NCBI GenBank assembly: GCA_963930775.1
Contig: OZ005690.1
Location: 3,022,225-3,086,224 of the forward strand
Length of the DNA stretch: 64,000 nt
From: Cliona cf. orientalis
Lineage: Eukaryota; Porifera; Demospongiae; Clionaida; Clionaidae
Direction of reading: 5' to 3'
The position numbers and the translations under genes were made by a program. Position 1 is the stretch's first letter, and each line of letters starts with the position of its first letter. The notes beneath the pieces are model-generated. The model did no database searches. It worked only from the letters and a program-made list of their open reading frames with translations, and was not told the origin of the DNA. Shown here in pieces: positions 43,089-54,355 of the stretch.

Positions 43089-44567
43089 ATGGCGCAAGTT
43101 CAGCGGCAGGGTGGATTCGATTGTGAATTTGTTGAAAAGCCTTCAAACGCCTTCCAAAGTGAGTGTCCAGTGTGTCTTCAAGTGCTGAGAGAGCCCTACC
43201 AGACGACTTGCTGTGGAAAGAGCTACTGCCGTGTGTGTATTGATCAACTCAAAGCTGGCACGAGCAAGTGTGCTTGCTGCAACAAACCGATTAAGGATTT
43301 TCCGAATATAGGGCTGCAACAATCACTGTATGACTTCAAAGTCTACTGTGGAAACAAAAGTCAAGGCTGCAAATGGGTAGGAGAACTAAGACAGCTTGAA
43401 GATCATCTTAACAACAATCCATCGACAGAAAAACAGCTTGAGGGTTGCCAATTTGTAGACGTTCAGTGCCTTTATTGTCGAGAGCAAAGGCGTCGCTCTG
43501 CTATTCAAATTCATCAGAAAAATGATTGTCCTGAGAGGCAATTCAAATGTACATATTGTGATAGGTATGAGTCTACATATCAAAATGTTATTGATAATCA
43601 CTGGCCCATATGCCAATACCGTCCAGTTCCATGCCCCAATGAGTGTGGTTTGAAATTTTCTCGAAAAAATGTTGAGAATCACGTTGCCAATGACTGTCCT
43701 TTGACCACAATTGATTGTGAATATAATCGTGTTGGTTGCAATAAGAAGGTACTGCGCAAAGATATGAATGCACACCTTGGTGAGAATATTGCGCAACATT
43801 TATCATTACAAGCAACTGAGCAACGAAAAGTGGCAAACTCAATTAAAATGAGTAGTGACCAAAGGTCACATCACATGAAATCCCTGACAAACGGACTAAA
43901 ACTTGTCTGTGAGAACACTGCATCACATATGATACTTACGACAGATGTCCTGGTAGAACATAGTAAGAAAAAGAAAAGAAAAGACGATGCCCTGTGGGCA
44001 CTATCAATTATCATAATTGTTTTAGCTACCTTGGTAGCTTATACTTCGCAAGAGAATAGAGAAATAAAGGACCAGATCGCAAAATTGACACAAGATGTAC
44101 AGGAACTTCGAAATCATGCTTCAGTTTGTCCATTGTATATCACTTTCACAAACTTTGAGCAATTACGGCTAAAGGATGAAGCCTGGTATTCATCACCCTT
44201 CTACACACATCTCAAAGGATATAAAATGTGTTTGAAGGTCAACGCTAATGGACGTACACTCAGGGATGGTACACATAATATTGGTGTATTTTTACACCTG
44301 ATGAGTGGACAATTTGATGACGAGCTTGAGTGGCCATTTCAAGGCACTATCACCGTCCAATTATTGAACCAAAGGTATGGTGGGAAAAAAGAAAATGTGG
44401 AAATGACATATAACTTTAGTGATACTACACCACTTCAAATTACTAGGCGGGTATCGGGTAGAGAACGAGCTCTAACTGGACTTGGCTATGGTGCCTTCAC
44501 GTCTTATGCCAATCTATGGTCGAATCACCTAAAAAATGATCGTCTTGTATTTCTTATCAATTGCTAG
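43089..44567 (+). CDS. Membrane-anchored RING-TRAF protein, lineage D
   Basis: Intronless frame of 492 residues from ATG 43089 (MAQVQRQGGFDCEFVEKP). RING near residues 25-63 with CCGKSYC at the His position, TRAF zinc fingers (about 90-225), a helical linker, then KKKKRKDD and a hydrophobic helix (about 300-321, LWALSIIIIVLATLVAY). A short coiled coil (NREIKDQIAKLTQDVQELRN) and the MATH domain (about 355-492, SPFYTHLKGYKMCLKV, LMSGQFDDELEWPF) follow. Lineages A-C lack the membrane helix. The basic run before it predicts a cytosolic RING and puts the MATH domain across the membrane, or the helix may dip in and out. It is intact; the paralog at 52522 is frameshifted. Confidence 0.9.
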   Translation: MAQVQRQGGFDCEFVEKPSNAFQSECPVCLQVLREPYQTTCCGKSYCRVCIDQLKAGTSKCACCNKPIKDFPNIGLQQSLYDFKVYCGNKSQGCKWVGELRQLEDHLNNNPSTEKQLEGCQFVDVQCLYCREQRRRSAIQIHQKNDCPERQFKCTYCDRYESTYQNVIDNHWPICQYRPVPCPNECGLKFSRKNVENHVANDCPLTTIDCEYNRVGCNKKVLRKDMNAHLGENIAQHLSLQATEQRKVANSIKMSSDQRSHHMKSLTNGLKLVCENTASHMILTTDVLVEHSKKKKRKDDALWALSIIIIVLATLVAYTSQENREIKDQIAKLTQDVQELRNHASVCPLYITFTNFEQLRLKDEAWYSSPFYTHLKGYKMCLKVNANGRTLRDGTHNIGVFLHLMSGQFDDELEWPFQGTITVQLLNQRYGGKKENVEMTYNFSDTTPLQITRRVSGRERALTGLGYGAFTSYANLWSNHLKNDRLVFLINC

Positions 44568-44917
44568 GCAATTACTTGTGACTATGGACCATATCACACA
44601 CACTTACTGATAAAATTGTAATTCTATCTTTTATAATGATAAGATTAGGTATACTGTAATTCAGATCATGCCCATGGAAGTTCTATAAGTATCTGTGAAC
44701 AATTGGTTAGACACTGTATGGTTGTGTTATTTGGTTTTGTTGATTTTCAATGTGGTATTTAGGTTTTGGTTGATCGTGCATGCATGGTGTTTGAGTAGGT
44801 TATCATTCTTCCTTTGTGTCTATTGTTATTTTGGATTTTATTGTTATTAAATATTTTGTGACTGTTAGGCTTGGCTTTATGGTTGTCTATGTCTTTTGAT
44901 TTGGTTTATAGTCTTTT
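44568..44917. other. 3' flank of membrane TRAF gene
   Basis: AT-rich; matches 54039-54355 of the next block. A likely poly(A) region (TTATTAAATA) lies near 44843. No gene. Confidence 0.5.
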
Positions 44918-45316
44918 TAGTCTCGTCCCCATGCAAACCCCACCCCAGAAAGGAGGAAGAGGGTCTGGTGACATTAGAGTGCTTTCTTGGTTCTTGCAAG
45001 CTCAGCATTCTTACTTCTGCGAAAGCCAATCAGATTGCAGCTCCATGATTTTCATGCGATCTTGCATCTGGTCACACAGCAACGATCGTGCAATATCAGC
45101 TGCATGGCTGCAGTTTAGCACTAGCTAATGAGAACGCAATTCTTTGATAGTGCATTGCATTGCGTAGCAACGTGGGACTGGCATGTGATTGATTGCATAA
45201 TAATAGTATTATTAGCATGAAGTCACGTGCCTGCATGTACATGCAAACCATTCCAATGTCACCATGAAGACCCTTCCCCCCGCGGGGATTTGGGGCTGGG
45301 TATACGATTGAGACTA
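44918..45316. mobile_element. MULE-derived MITE, block 2
   Basis: Begins TAGTCTCGTCCCC and ends GAGACTA, as in the MULE at 37709, but only 399 bp and non-coding. The left flank TAGTCTTTT (44909-44917) equals the right flank of the block 3 copy (54741-54749), which shows the original 9 bp target duplication. It was present before the block duplicated. Confidence 0.85.
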
Positions 45317-45885
45317 GGGTTAAGCTAGCGCTGACTTAATAGTAATTATGTTTGATATCTCTTCGTGTCTACTGTATTGATTAGCTTGTGGTTTATGTAT
45401 TGTGCACCTACTTTATTAGTGAGTCATCAGATATCAATGCATGGTTCTTTGCATGATTTGTGTTGGTAATTTTGGTAGCTGTATGATAGCTCTTATCTTA
45501 TTGTAATCCTATAAAATGTTTTATTGGCTTGAATACTTCATTTATGTAACCTTTTAGTTTTGTGAATGCTGGCCTATAATTTGTGACACATATTGAGATA
45601 ACCAGAATAATTATAGTGTATACGTGAAAATATTAAGTTTCATTAGATAAAAATTTCACCAAGCCCATGGCCAGCTATATGTATTCCTGTATTGCATGCA
45701 GGAAAAAAATCTTCTCTCGATATTATAATGACATTGTGGCTGGGAATTTGGAGGTCAAAGTGCAGAATCACACATGTGCATGCTTATACGTGCTAGGCAT
45801 GATTGCAGGCTGAGGATAACACTGCACCATTATAATTCCATAATAATAATTATACAATAATTAATCAATAATTTTATGCCAATAG
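45317..45885. other. Non-coding, duplicated
   Basis: Matches 54780-55567 with indels. No gene seen. The string GGAATTTGGAGGTC near 45748 also occurs at 55421 and 61391. Confidence 0.5.
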
Positions 45886-46316
45886 ATCAAGCCTATATCT
45901 ATGGAGTGAGCCTTAGTCATGGTCGAAATCCTCGTGAACACATCTGGACATTAATTTTTACAGGAGCAGCTGATGAGACCTCACAACAGCCAAACTATAA
46001 GTGCCCTTGCATTAATCAGCACGTCTTCATCAACAATTCGTATTCCAAGTTTCATAGGCAATGACTATTTCTGTGATGCCAGTCTCAGTAACTATTTCAG
46101 TAGCTACAGCAAAAGTTTCTACCCTAATGATCCACTTTGGGATGGGAATGGATGTGGCACCAGCAATACATGTTGCTCTGTTTCAAATCTGTACACCAAA
46201 AGTCCACCGTGGTTTATCAAGCATCCACCACTGATAATATTATAGAGATGAGATTGTGTAAACCACATGGAGATGGATCTACACCAATCGAAGTAGTGGA
46301 GCTCTATGTACAATAG
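45886..46316 (+). pseudogene. Exon of an extracellular-type domain protein, broken (block 2)
   Basis: After an acceptor (CCAATAG) the exon reads GVSLSHGRNPREHIWT and YKCPC, changes frame by one base near 46035, then IPSFIGNDYFC, DPLWDGNGC, SNTCC and PPWF. A second frame change near 46225 precedes IEMRLC and TPIEVVELYVQ. This pattern is a Cys-rich domain I recall from uncharacterised secreted cnidarian and sponge proteins. No upstream exons were found, so it is a captured last exon. The first frame change is shared with the block 3 copy, the second is not. Confidence 0.7.
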
Positions 46317-46845
46317 CGTTACTCTTGATAATACTGAAAATTATTACACTGCTAGTCTGTATATAGCTATAATATTAAAAGAGTTATCTTTAAAATTAAA
46401 TAATTGATACTGTGAAGTTCATTTTATTCTCTAACTCTTAAGCAGCGCATACAATGTCTTGCTCTTTAATCAATAGCAGTAAGTACAATTGTTAGCAGCA
46501 TTTTCAGGCTGCTTTTTTGTGTGGAAATTGACATGGGGATATGAAAATATTACTATTCCGTTGCTATGGTTTGGGTTGAGGTAGCCTGAATGTGAGATGG
46601 TGTCATGACCACAGTTACAATTATAATAATTATTAAAAAGCTACCCACTTAATTCCCACCCCCATACTCAAATGTATTTAAACTGAGTAATGACACAACA
46701 TTGTGTAATTTATTGAAATCAAAATCATCTATTGATAGTGTTTTATGTGCAACTGATCTGTGAAAATTAAATAAAATCTACTATAGCTACAACATACTTG
46801 GGTCCTATGGAAGTCAATCTGTGTTTTGTAATATATATTGTGTAA
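46317..46845. other. Non-coding, duplicated
   Basis: Matches 56015-56495; nothing coding seen. Confidence 0.5.
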
Positions 46846-47490
46846 TTATCCCACTCCATTGGCCAGTAGTTGTCTCCTCTTCATGGTGAACTGGTCCTCG
46901 ACATAAGACATGTCCTCATCGTTAATGATACTCCCACAGCCGACGTAGAGGGGCAGCATGAGAGCCACAAGGAGTCTGTCGTAGGTCATGACAGGCACCG
47001 CCCACAGGATGACGAGGGGACCGAGGAAGATCGGGTGACGGCTGTGCTCGAGAAGCTGCTGCTGCTCACCTGACTTGTAGTGCATCGGGTCACCAAAACC
47101 ATAGTAGAGCTGCACATGGAGGGAATAATCACGCAGTATGAAAAGTACACACTAAAAAAGTAAATAAAAAGGCATGTTCATTTCTTTTTTGAGCAATTAG
47201 AGCAAGCAATCAATTCTCGGATGACAACAATAGTTGGATACACTAGGGAGGGGAGTTAATGAGAGGGTGTGGCCAGGATTGAGACTCAACTAGGTATATA
47301 GGCCACACTTTAATGCCTGCTAGAGTGATCGATCGCTGTTGGTACACTACTGTAGTAATTTTATCAGTCTGCATTAGTCACCTGTTTAATTCCGAGTAGC
47401 TCTAGATAGTCGATGGCGAAGACAGAGGTGGCTATGGACATCCAGCAGGCTGTGTGGACTACCATCAGGAACAGGTTCAAAGGTTGGGAG
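46846..47490 (-). pseudogene. NRM: Nurim-like, last two exons only (block 2)
   Basis: Minus strand. Exon 47490-47382 encodes FLMVVHTACWMSIATSVFAI and DYLELLGIKQ, ending at a GTGACT donor. The last exon, 47109-46846, encodes LYYGFGDPMHYKSG, HSRHPIFLGPLVILWAVP, DRLLVALMLPLYVG and ends LLANGVG. This matches the C-terminal part of nurim, a multi-pass inner nuclear membrane protein (human: DYAELMGLKQVYYHVLG, then RHPVCVELLTVLWVVP, from memory). The 5' exons, which would encode the first membrane spans, are absent: homology ends near 47490 at unrelated sequence. The frames are open, so it may have been captured recently, but it cannot encode full nurim. Confidence 0.82.
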
Positions 47491-47735
47491 TTAGTAGATC
47501 AGATGAAATAACTGGGAGTTACTTGCAAAAAAGAATTCATAATCTATACAATGGTGTGGGGAACAAAGACATAATCATGAATACTGACAAGAGAGGGGGG
47601 GGGGGGAGTATCTAACTCCAGTATACCAGTGCGTAAAAGCTCTTTTAATAAATAGTACAAAGTACATATGCCTAGGATGACCTTGCATTTCGTATGGTCT
47701 TGGATATTAGTTTTCCCTGTATGTAATATGTGAGC

Positions 47736-47766
<31 letters not shown>

Positions 47767-48400
47767 TTAGCATTTACCTCCTCTTAAAATTTGTTGCTAG
47801 GCCATCTTGAGCAAACTTTAAGTGAAACCTCACCACGGTAAGATTTCGAGGAAATAATTCATTATAAGGAAAGCAGTATCACATTATTATAACCTCCCCA
47901 TGCAATATTATATTAATTGTTAAAACAGTACATATTCTTATTCTTTCCTTCATATTTTTGGTCTGCAAACGCAATGGAGTGCACAGCTATGGCATCCAGT
48001 TCATAGACATGCATGCATGCACACAAGCACTGCCAGGTACTCAGTTTCTCAACCCCTTTAGTGAGTACATGTACATGGTTTAATGAGTGTAAGGTGAAGT
48101 TTATCAAGATCTCCACAGAATTATAACCATAAATGGACATTGGGCAGGGTCAAAGGCCACCCCCTCCCCGAGGTGTAGTGAAAGTACATACGTAATATTA
48201 CCCTACATTATACTAGGAAACTAGGAAAGCCCGTTTTCTGGTTGCAATAAATAAAGCCATTTTGTCACAAATACTGAGACAGTCATTAATTCAGCTATAG
48301 CAGTGCAACGCTTCATGCTATTCACTGCAAGGTGCAGTTTGTCAATCTCAACTAATCACAAGCAGAAAAAGCGTCAACTACTAGATATAGGGCTCCATGC
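47491..48400. other. TM349 upstream flank
   Basis: Non-coding. Contains a run of G (47587) and a run of C (47740). Matches 57141-58041 almost base for base and, more distantly, 17160-18766. Confidence 0.6.
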
Positions 48401-49450
48401 ATGGCACGGTCACTCCAATACTATTATAACATTGTCTTTTGGACAAACTATGCCATCTATTTGCTCTACTTCATCATCAAATACCTGGTGGCACCGATAC
48501 TCTGGATACTCCTAGAGCTGGCAGACGAATCAAGGAAAGGCTCGTATGTGAAAAAAATCGTTAAATGGATACTACCCGAACGGTGGTCATCTCGTACCAA
48601 TGAACGTTTGGCAAAGTTTGCTAAAATCACCACACCCATGAGATGGGTGATACTTCAGCTATTCGGCGGGCCTCTGGGGGTCGTGGAAAGACGAGACGAT
48701 GACTACAAACCGGATAAAAGAGACAATAATGATATCCCTACTCTGTACATCAGGGACAAGAAGTTGACGTACGGAGCAATAATGGTACTATCGATGCTCA
48801 TCGTTACATTCGGGATCCTAACACTAAGCTCTGCCGTCAATCTCTCGCTGATCAGAATAACACATGTGTGCAGCGAAGATCCCAATATCTACTGCTATCC
48901 CCAGTTGATTAGCGAAGCTAATGAAACAATCGTACATCAATTTAACATAATTATAGACATTAATGAACCGATTCTCGACTGTGCATTCTGGGACAGCGAA
49001 GGCGTGTCTAGTCAAGTGACATTTGATTGTTTCCGATTTGTCTACAACGTGGATGCTTTCTTGGCGACAATGGGCGGTCTTTTGACCATTTTCACGATCA
49101 CCATGAAAGTGTCGACAGGGGTACTCTTGTGGTTGAACGAGAGCTGCAACTGTTGCACAGGATGTTGCATAAATGAAAAACACATCATTCGTGCGATTCT
49201 AGCTACTTCAGCCTCACTGATCGAGATAGCACTGGCTGCCACATGCTTTGTTTTTGGAACATCGGGGATTCTAGCTGACAGCGAGGGAAACTCAACTCTA
49301 CTTCGATTCATCGCAGAGCACGCTGTTGAAGCTTTGATCATTTTTGGCGTGGTTGCTACACTGCTCTGGCTTCCGTGGGAAAAGTATGTGCTAGAGTCCA
49401 CTTACATAATGGAACTGGAGGATGTCGACTGTCAGCTGAACTATATTTAG
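48401..49450 (+). CDS. TM349 multi-pass membrane protein, unknown family (block 2)
   Basis: Intronless frame of 349 residues. About five hydrophobic segments: residues 14-38 (YAIYLLYFIIKYLVAPILWI), 125-147 (AIMVLSMLIVTFGILTLSSA), 228-252 (FLATMGGLLTIFTITMKVST), 268-292 (ILATSASLIEIALAATCFVF) and 311-331 (VEALIIFGVVATLLWLPW). The loop between the second and third has four Cys (HVCSED, YCYPQ, LDCAFW, FDCFRF) and an NETI glycosylation sequon, so it is probably extracellular. A Cys cluster (CNCCTGCC) follows the third segment and could be lipidated. I do not recognise the family. It lies on the opposite strand within what would be the intron after Sec31 exon 7. The near-identical copy at 58042 and open frames suggest it is expressed. 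Confidence 0.8.
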   Translation: MARSLQYYYNIVFWTNYAIYLLYFIIKYLVAPILWILLELADESRKGSYVKKIVKWILPERWSSRTNERLAKFAKITTPMRWVILQLFGGPLGVVERRDDDYKPDKRDNNDIPTLYIRDKKLTYGAIMVLSMLIVTFGILTLSSAVNLSLIRITHVCSEDPNIYCYPQLISEANETIVHQFNIIIDINEPILDCAFWDSEGVSSQVTFDCFRFVYNVDAFLATMGGLLTIFTITMKVSTGVLLWLNESCNCCTGCCINEKHIIRAILATSASLIEIALAATCFVFGTSGILADSEGNSTLLRFIAEHAVEALIIFGVVATLLWLPWEKYVLESTYIMELEDVDCQLNYI

Positions 49451-49728
49451 TTACAGAATCAATCTTCATTTGCTAAGTTTTATTTTTATGTACACATAAA
49501 AGAGTACATGTATATACATGTATATAGCTTAAAGAGATACATATACAGTATGCGAAGCTACATGTACTATTCTTAGCAAGTCTGGCAATATCATAATATA
49601 GTGTGGAATTGTAGCCTTATGGTATATATGAATTATAGTGTGTACATGTATTATTTTTGAAAATTACGCTCACTTGTACCTTTTGTTTCTAGCCCCACCC
49701 CTAGCCCCTCCCCTACATGCTACATGTA

Positions 49729-50288
49729 CAGTCGAGCCTCTGATAACGGACCCTCCGAGAAGCGGACAACCTCTCTACAGCGGACAAGTGCCGTGTTACC
49801 GATTGAATTTAGCATAGTTATAGTACATTAGCAACCTCCGAGAAGCGGACGCTTCTCGATTCCGGATAGCGGACAAGATCCAAGCTCCCAACGTGACTTT
49901 TCAATGCAAAACTGCCTCTAAATAGCGGATATCCGGAAACCACGCCCTTAAATTAACGATGCCACGCCCACCTTCGTCGCAATCTAGGCGGTCGCGATAT
50001 TATGCTGCATGCGCGATAATAATAAGCCTTGAATCCAGATAACAATTTTGGAGTAGCCAGTACTTCAAAAACAAAAAAAAATCAGCCTGTGCTATGTTGA
50101 TACTGAAAACAGAACATACCAACCACTTGATTATCATCTCTACTGCTTTATTATGCATTTCAGTGCATTTATTAACTTATTAAGGATAATACAGGTTGAA
50201 AAATCATGAACCTCCGAGATAGGGACAACCTCCGAGCAAAGGACAAGAGGCCCGTTCCCAAAGTGTCCTTTGTTCGGAGGCTCGACTG
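49729..50288. mobile_element. Tigger/pogo-like MITE, 560 bp
   Basis: Ends CAGTCGAGCCTCTGATAACG and GGAGGCTCGACTG, flanked by TA on both sides. Internal repeats carry CTCCGAGAAGCGGAC. The block 3 site (about 59358, CATGTATATGAA) is empty, so this insertion came after the blocks separated. Confidence 0.88.
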
Positions 50289-50383
50289 TATATGAATGTG
50301 TACGTAAAACTATTGCATTGATTTATTGATTTGGCTGGCACTGTCGTTTAGTATAGTATGTACATGTACATGTTCATGTGTAC

Positions 50384-52221
50384 CTTTTATTCCTTGTTTG
50401 GTTCAGCCCTACCCCTAGCTCCACCCCTAAGAGGGAGTACATGCTGATGTGTACGTTGAAGGAGGCCGTGCTGATGATGGCAGAGTTATGGGGACACCAG
50501 TGAACCTCAAAGATCCACTGGGAAGTGGCTGGTAGCTTATACACAACCTAAAATTGAGAGTGAAAAATCAAGATGATGGTCTACATTTGTAACTGATAGC
50601 AGAATTATGTTGAAGTGTGTGGTACTTAAAGGAAGGAGAAAGAATAAAGGGAAAGAAGGAGAGAGAGAGAGAGAAAAAGAGGGAGAGAAGGCTAAAACAA
50701 AATGGAGCTTTCTTAGCACCAAACAAACTTGTTGGTAAAGGGTCGTCAATATTTGCACACCCTTCCCAGTCAAAACTTCCTCTCTTGTATAAACACTGGT
50801 GTCTCATTAATAACATTTGGACAGTCCTTTTAAAGGGAACATTTGTAGCATTCACCATATACGGTTCGTACATGTATAAACCTCCCTGAACAATCCTTTA
50901 CCATTATTTTGCTATTCTAGGTATCTGGTTACGAGTTGGGATTTCATTTACTTGTGCATTCTCTCACGATATTATAACATCGCATGCTGAAGGACAATGT
51001 TATATTTCTACGAAATTGTAAAATCTCACTTGATGATTCTGTCAGCGCTCCAGATGGTGATGATGCCATTGTCAGATCCACCGACGATCAGTCCACTGGG
51101 ATGATCACCATCGATACCAACTCCACTCCAGGCCAGCTTGTGGAACCTACCAACACAACATGTATACACGATGATCATACATTGTATGTATGATAATAAT
51201 GCATGAACATAGAGCAATACAAGAATGGTACGAGAGAGATAGGAGGGGGAAAGAGTAAGGAGAGAGGGAAGGAAGGAAAGAGAGAAAGAGAGGTAGAGAG
51301 AGAAGCGGGGGAGAGGGGAGAAGAGGGGAGAGTATCATGTACACTTGTATACCTCTCTTCGTTTCATCAATACACTACAGAATGCAATTCTCTCCTTATT
51401 CAAGAAAGAATAGACATAATTATTCTTACCTGTGTGGTGACTCGACTGTTCCCAGTAATGGCATATCCAGTCCAGAGGAAGCTAGATCCAGAGAGAACAC
51501 CTCCAGACAAGCACTGGTGCTGAAACAGTACGAAATCATAGAAAACCCATGAACACACCTCCACCACTAAAATACATACACACACAGAGTGTAACAAACA
51601 GCTCCAACAAATCGTCCTTCAATCATACCCCCTGATTTAATAATGTATAGGATAGATCTCTAAGTGTAGTACATAGCAAAATATCCACTCCCCCAACACA
51701 GCAAATTTTGGTAAATCCCTTGGTGCCCCCCCCCCCCCCCCCAAAATAATGTGACATGTATGCTCACTAGATCTTTATATAGAAATTATTAAACCTACAC
51801 AAAGCTACACCAACAACTCATACATAGTTGGATACTAATGCACCTATCAATGTATTGCCCCACCTACCACCCCACTGGCAAAAGGTGGGGATTTGATCGT
51901 ATTTGACCGATAAACATGCTCCGGATCAGGGGGATTTGATCAGTGTTTACAGATAATAGGGGGAAATATACAGTCTTAATGGGGGCATTTGATCCTAGAA
52001 TTTGCTCCAGGGGAGAAGCAATTGATTTCACACAGGTCAAATCCCCCACCCTTGCCCGTGGGGTGGTACCTGGGGCAATACACTGATAGGTGCATAATGG
52101 ATACGTACCTGAAGGTGGCGTCCAGCTGCTGGGCCACGGTGCCACAGGCCACACTGATCGACTGGAGGCTGGACGGACTCCACGCCATGTTGGCTGTTCG
52201 AGAGATCTCCTTCACCTTCAT
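50384..52221 (-). pseudogene. SEC31: Sec31 WD40 relic, exons 1-3 and 7 (block 2)
   Basis: Exons 1 (52221-52109), 2 (51519-51430) and 3 (51146-51030) match block 1 and are open. Exon 7 (50547-50384) is one base short near 50420, which shifts the frame. Exons 4-6 are gone: the sequence passes from the GA-rich tract of intron 6 (about 50690) straight into intron 3. A propeller cannot be made. The start codon lies 300 bp from the divergent TRAF start at 52522, and the shared promoter may still be active. Confidence 0.88.
51839..52094 (-). mobile_element. Harbinger-type MITE, copy 2
   Basis: A 256 bp element in reverse orientation to the 10381 copy, in Sec31 intron 1. It is flanked by TAA on both sides (51836-51838 and 52095-52097). 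Block 1 (about 37391) and block 3 (about 61097) have GATACTAATGGGTA without insert, a clean pair of empty sites. Confidence 0.9.
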
Positions 52222-52521
52222 CCTCACCGATGCTGTACTAGAGTAACCACTTGAGTCTTCAAAGTCGATAGTTTATGTTTTAATACTTGTCACAAGAGGA
52301 ACACAATGAATCATTCACTGGCGGAGCAGAAGCCAAGGCAACGACCATGTGGTTTGATGATTAACCCTCTTCTCTCGATATTATGACGTGGCCGTGGCTA
52401 CGTGGTACATGTACATATACATGGTACATGCATAGTATGGTACATGCATGTAAACGTGCATGCGCGCTATTAGCAAAGAGGTCAAAGTGCAAAGCGTAGT
52501 TGTCAGCAAAAAAAAAACAAG

Positions 52522-54038
52522 ATGGCGCAAGTTCAGCGGCAGGGTGGATTCGATTGTGAGTTCGTTGTGAAGCCTCCAAACGCCCTCCAAAGTGAGTGTC
52601 CAGTGTGTCTTCAAGTGCTGAGAGAGCCCTACCAGACGACTTGCTGTGGAAAGAGCTACTGCCGTGTGTGTATTGATCAACTCAAAGCTGGCAAGAGCAA
52701 GTGTGCTTGCTGCAACAAACCGATTAAGGATTTTCCAAATATTGGGCTGCGACAATCACTGTACGACTTTAAAGTCTACTGCGGAAACAAAAGCCAAGGC
52801 TGCAAATGGGTAGGAGAGCTAAGACAGCTTGAACGGATCATCTTAACTACAACCCATCGACAGAAAAACAGCTTGTGGGCTGCCAATTTGCAGACGTTCA
52901 GTGCCTTTATTGTCAAGAGCAAAGACGTCGCTCTGCTATTCAAATCCATCAGAAAAATGATTGTCCTAAGAGGCCATTCAAATGTACATATTGTGATAGG
53001 TATGAGTCTACTTATCAAAATGTTGTTGATAATCACTGGGCCATATGCCAATACCATCCAGAGCCGTGCCCCAATATGTGTGGCTCAAAATTTTCTCGAA
53101 AAAATGTTCATGATCTTGAGAATCACATTGCCAATGACTGCCCTTTGACCACAATTGATTGTGAATATAAGCGTGTTGGTTGCAATAAGAAGGTACTGCG
53201 CAAAGATATGACTGCACACCTTGATGAGAATATTGCACATCATCTATCATTACAAGCAACTGAACAAAGAAAAGTGGCAAACTCCATTAAAATGAGTAGT
53301 GACCAAAGGTCACATCACATGAAATCCCTGACAAACGGACTAAAACTTGTCTGTGAGAACACTGCATCACATATGATACTTACGACAGATGTCCTGGTAG
53401 AACATAGTAAGAAAAAGAAAAGAAAAGACGATGCCCTGTGGGCACTATCAATTATCATAATTGTTTTAGCTACCTTGGTAGCTTATACTTCGCAAGAGAA
53501 TAGAGAAATAAAGGACCAGATCGCAAAGTTGACACAAGATGTACAGGAACTTCGAAATCATGCTTCAGTTTGTCCATTGTATATCACTTTCACAAACTTT
53601 GAGCAATTACGGCTAAAGGATGAAGCCTGGTATTCATCACCCTTCTACACACATCTCAAAGGATATAAAATGTGTTTGAAGGTCAACGCTAATGGACGTA
53701 CACTCAGGGATGGTACACATAATATTGGTGTATTTTTACACCTGATGAGTGGACAATTTGATGATGAGCTTGAGTGGCCATTTCAAGGCACAATCACCGT
53801 CCAATTATTGAATCAAAGGTATGGTGGGGAAAAAGAAAATGTGGAAGTGACATATAACTTCAATGATACTACACCACTTCAAATTACTAGGCGGGTATCA
53901 AGTGGAGAACGAGCTAAATTAAATACTGGACTTGGCTATGGTGCCTTTACATCTTATGCTAATCTATGGTCGAATTACCTAAAAAATGATCGTCTAATAT
54001 TTCTTATCAATTGCTATAATATAGGCAAATACTTGTGA
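52522..54038 (+). pseudogene. Membrane-anchored RING-TRAF, frameshifted copy (block 3)
   Basis: Duplicate of the 43089 gene with the same start (MAQVQRQGGFDCEFVVKPP) and an intact RING. A two-base insertion near 52840 (GAACGGATCATC against GAAGATCATC) shifts the frame after RQLE. From about 52870 the correct frame is open to the end at 54038, including zinc fingers, membrane helix and MATH domain. There is a small in-frame addition in the zinc fingers (KNVHDLENHI) and a longer C-tail (YNIGKYL). The middle third is nearly identical to the 43089 gene. It is a pseudogene unless the shift is an assembly error. Confidence 0.82.
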
Positions 54039-54355
54039 CTATATGGACCATATCACACACACTAATAAAATTGTATACAATTGTATTTTTTATAATGATA
54101 AGATTAGTTACTGTTACAGTAATTCAGATCATGCCCATGGAAGTTCTATAAGTATCTATGAACAATTGGTTTGTAGCTATGGTTGTGTTATTTGGTTTTG
54201 TTGATTTTCAATTTGGTATTAATTTTAGGTTTTGGTTGATTGTGCATGCAGGTTATGTAATTCTTCCTTTATTTGGATTTTATTGTTATTTGTGACTGTT
54301 AGGCTTGCAGTTGGCTTTATGATTGTCTGTCTTTTGATTTGGTTTACAGTCTTGT

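Larger units (their letters stand above)
43089..52300. repeat. Mosaic block 2 (partner 52522-61400)
   Basis: Order: membrane TRAF (+), MULE MITE, secreted-domain exon (+), nurim exons (-), TM349 (+), Sec31 WD40 relic (-). The same order recurs at 52522-61400 with spacing of about 9.4-9.7 kb. The stretch 47150-48590 is almost identical to 56800-58230 apart from homopolymer length. Confidence 0.9.
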
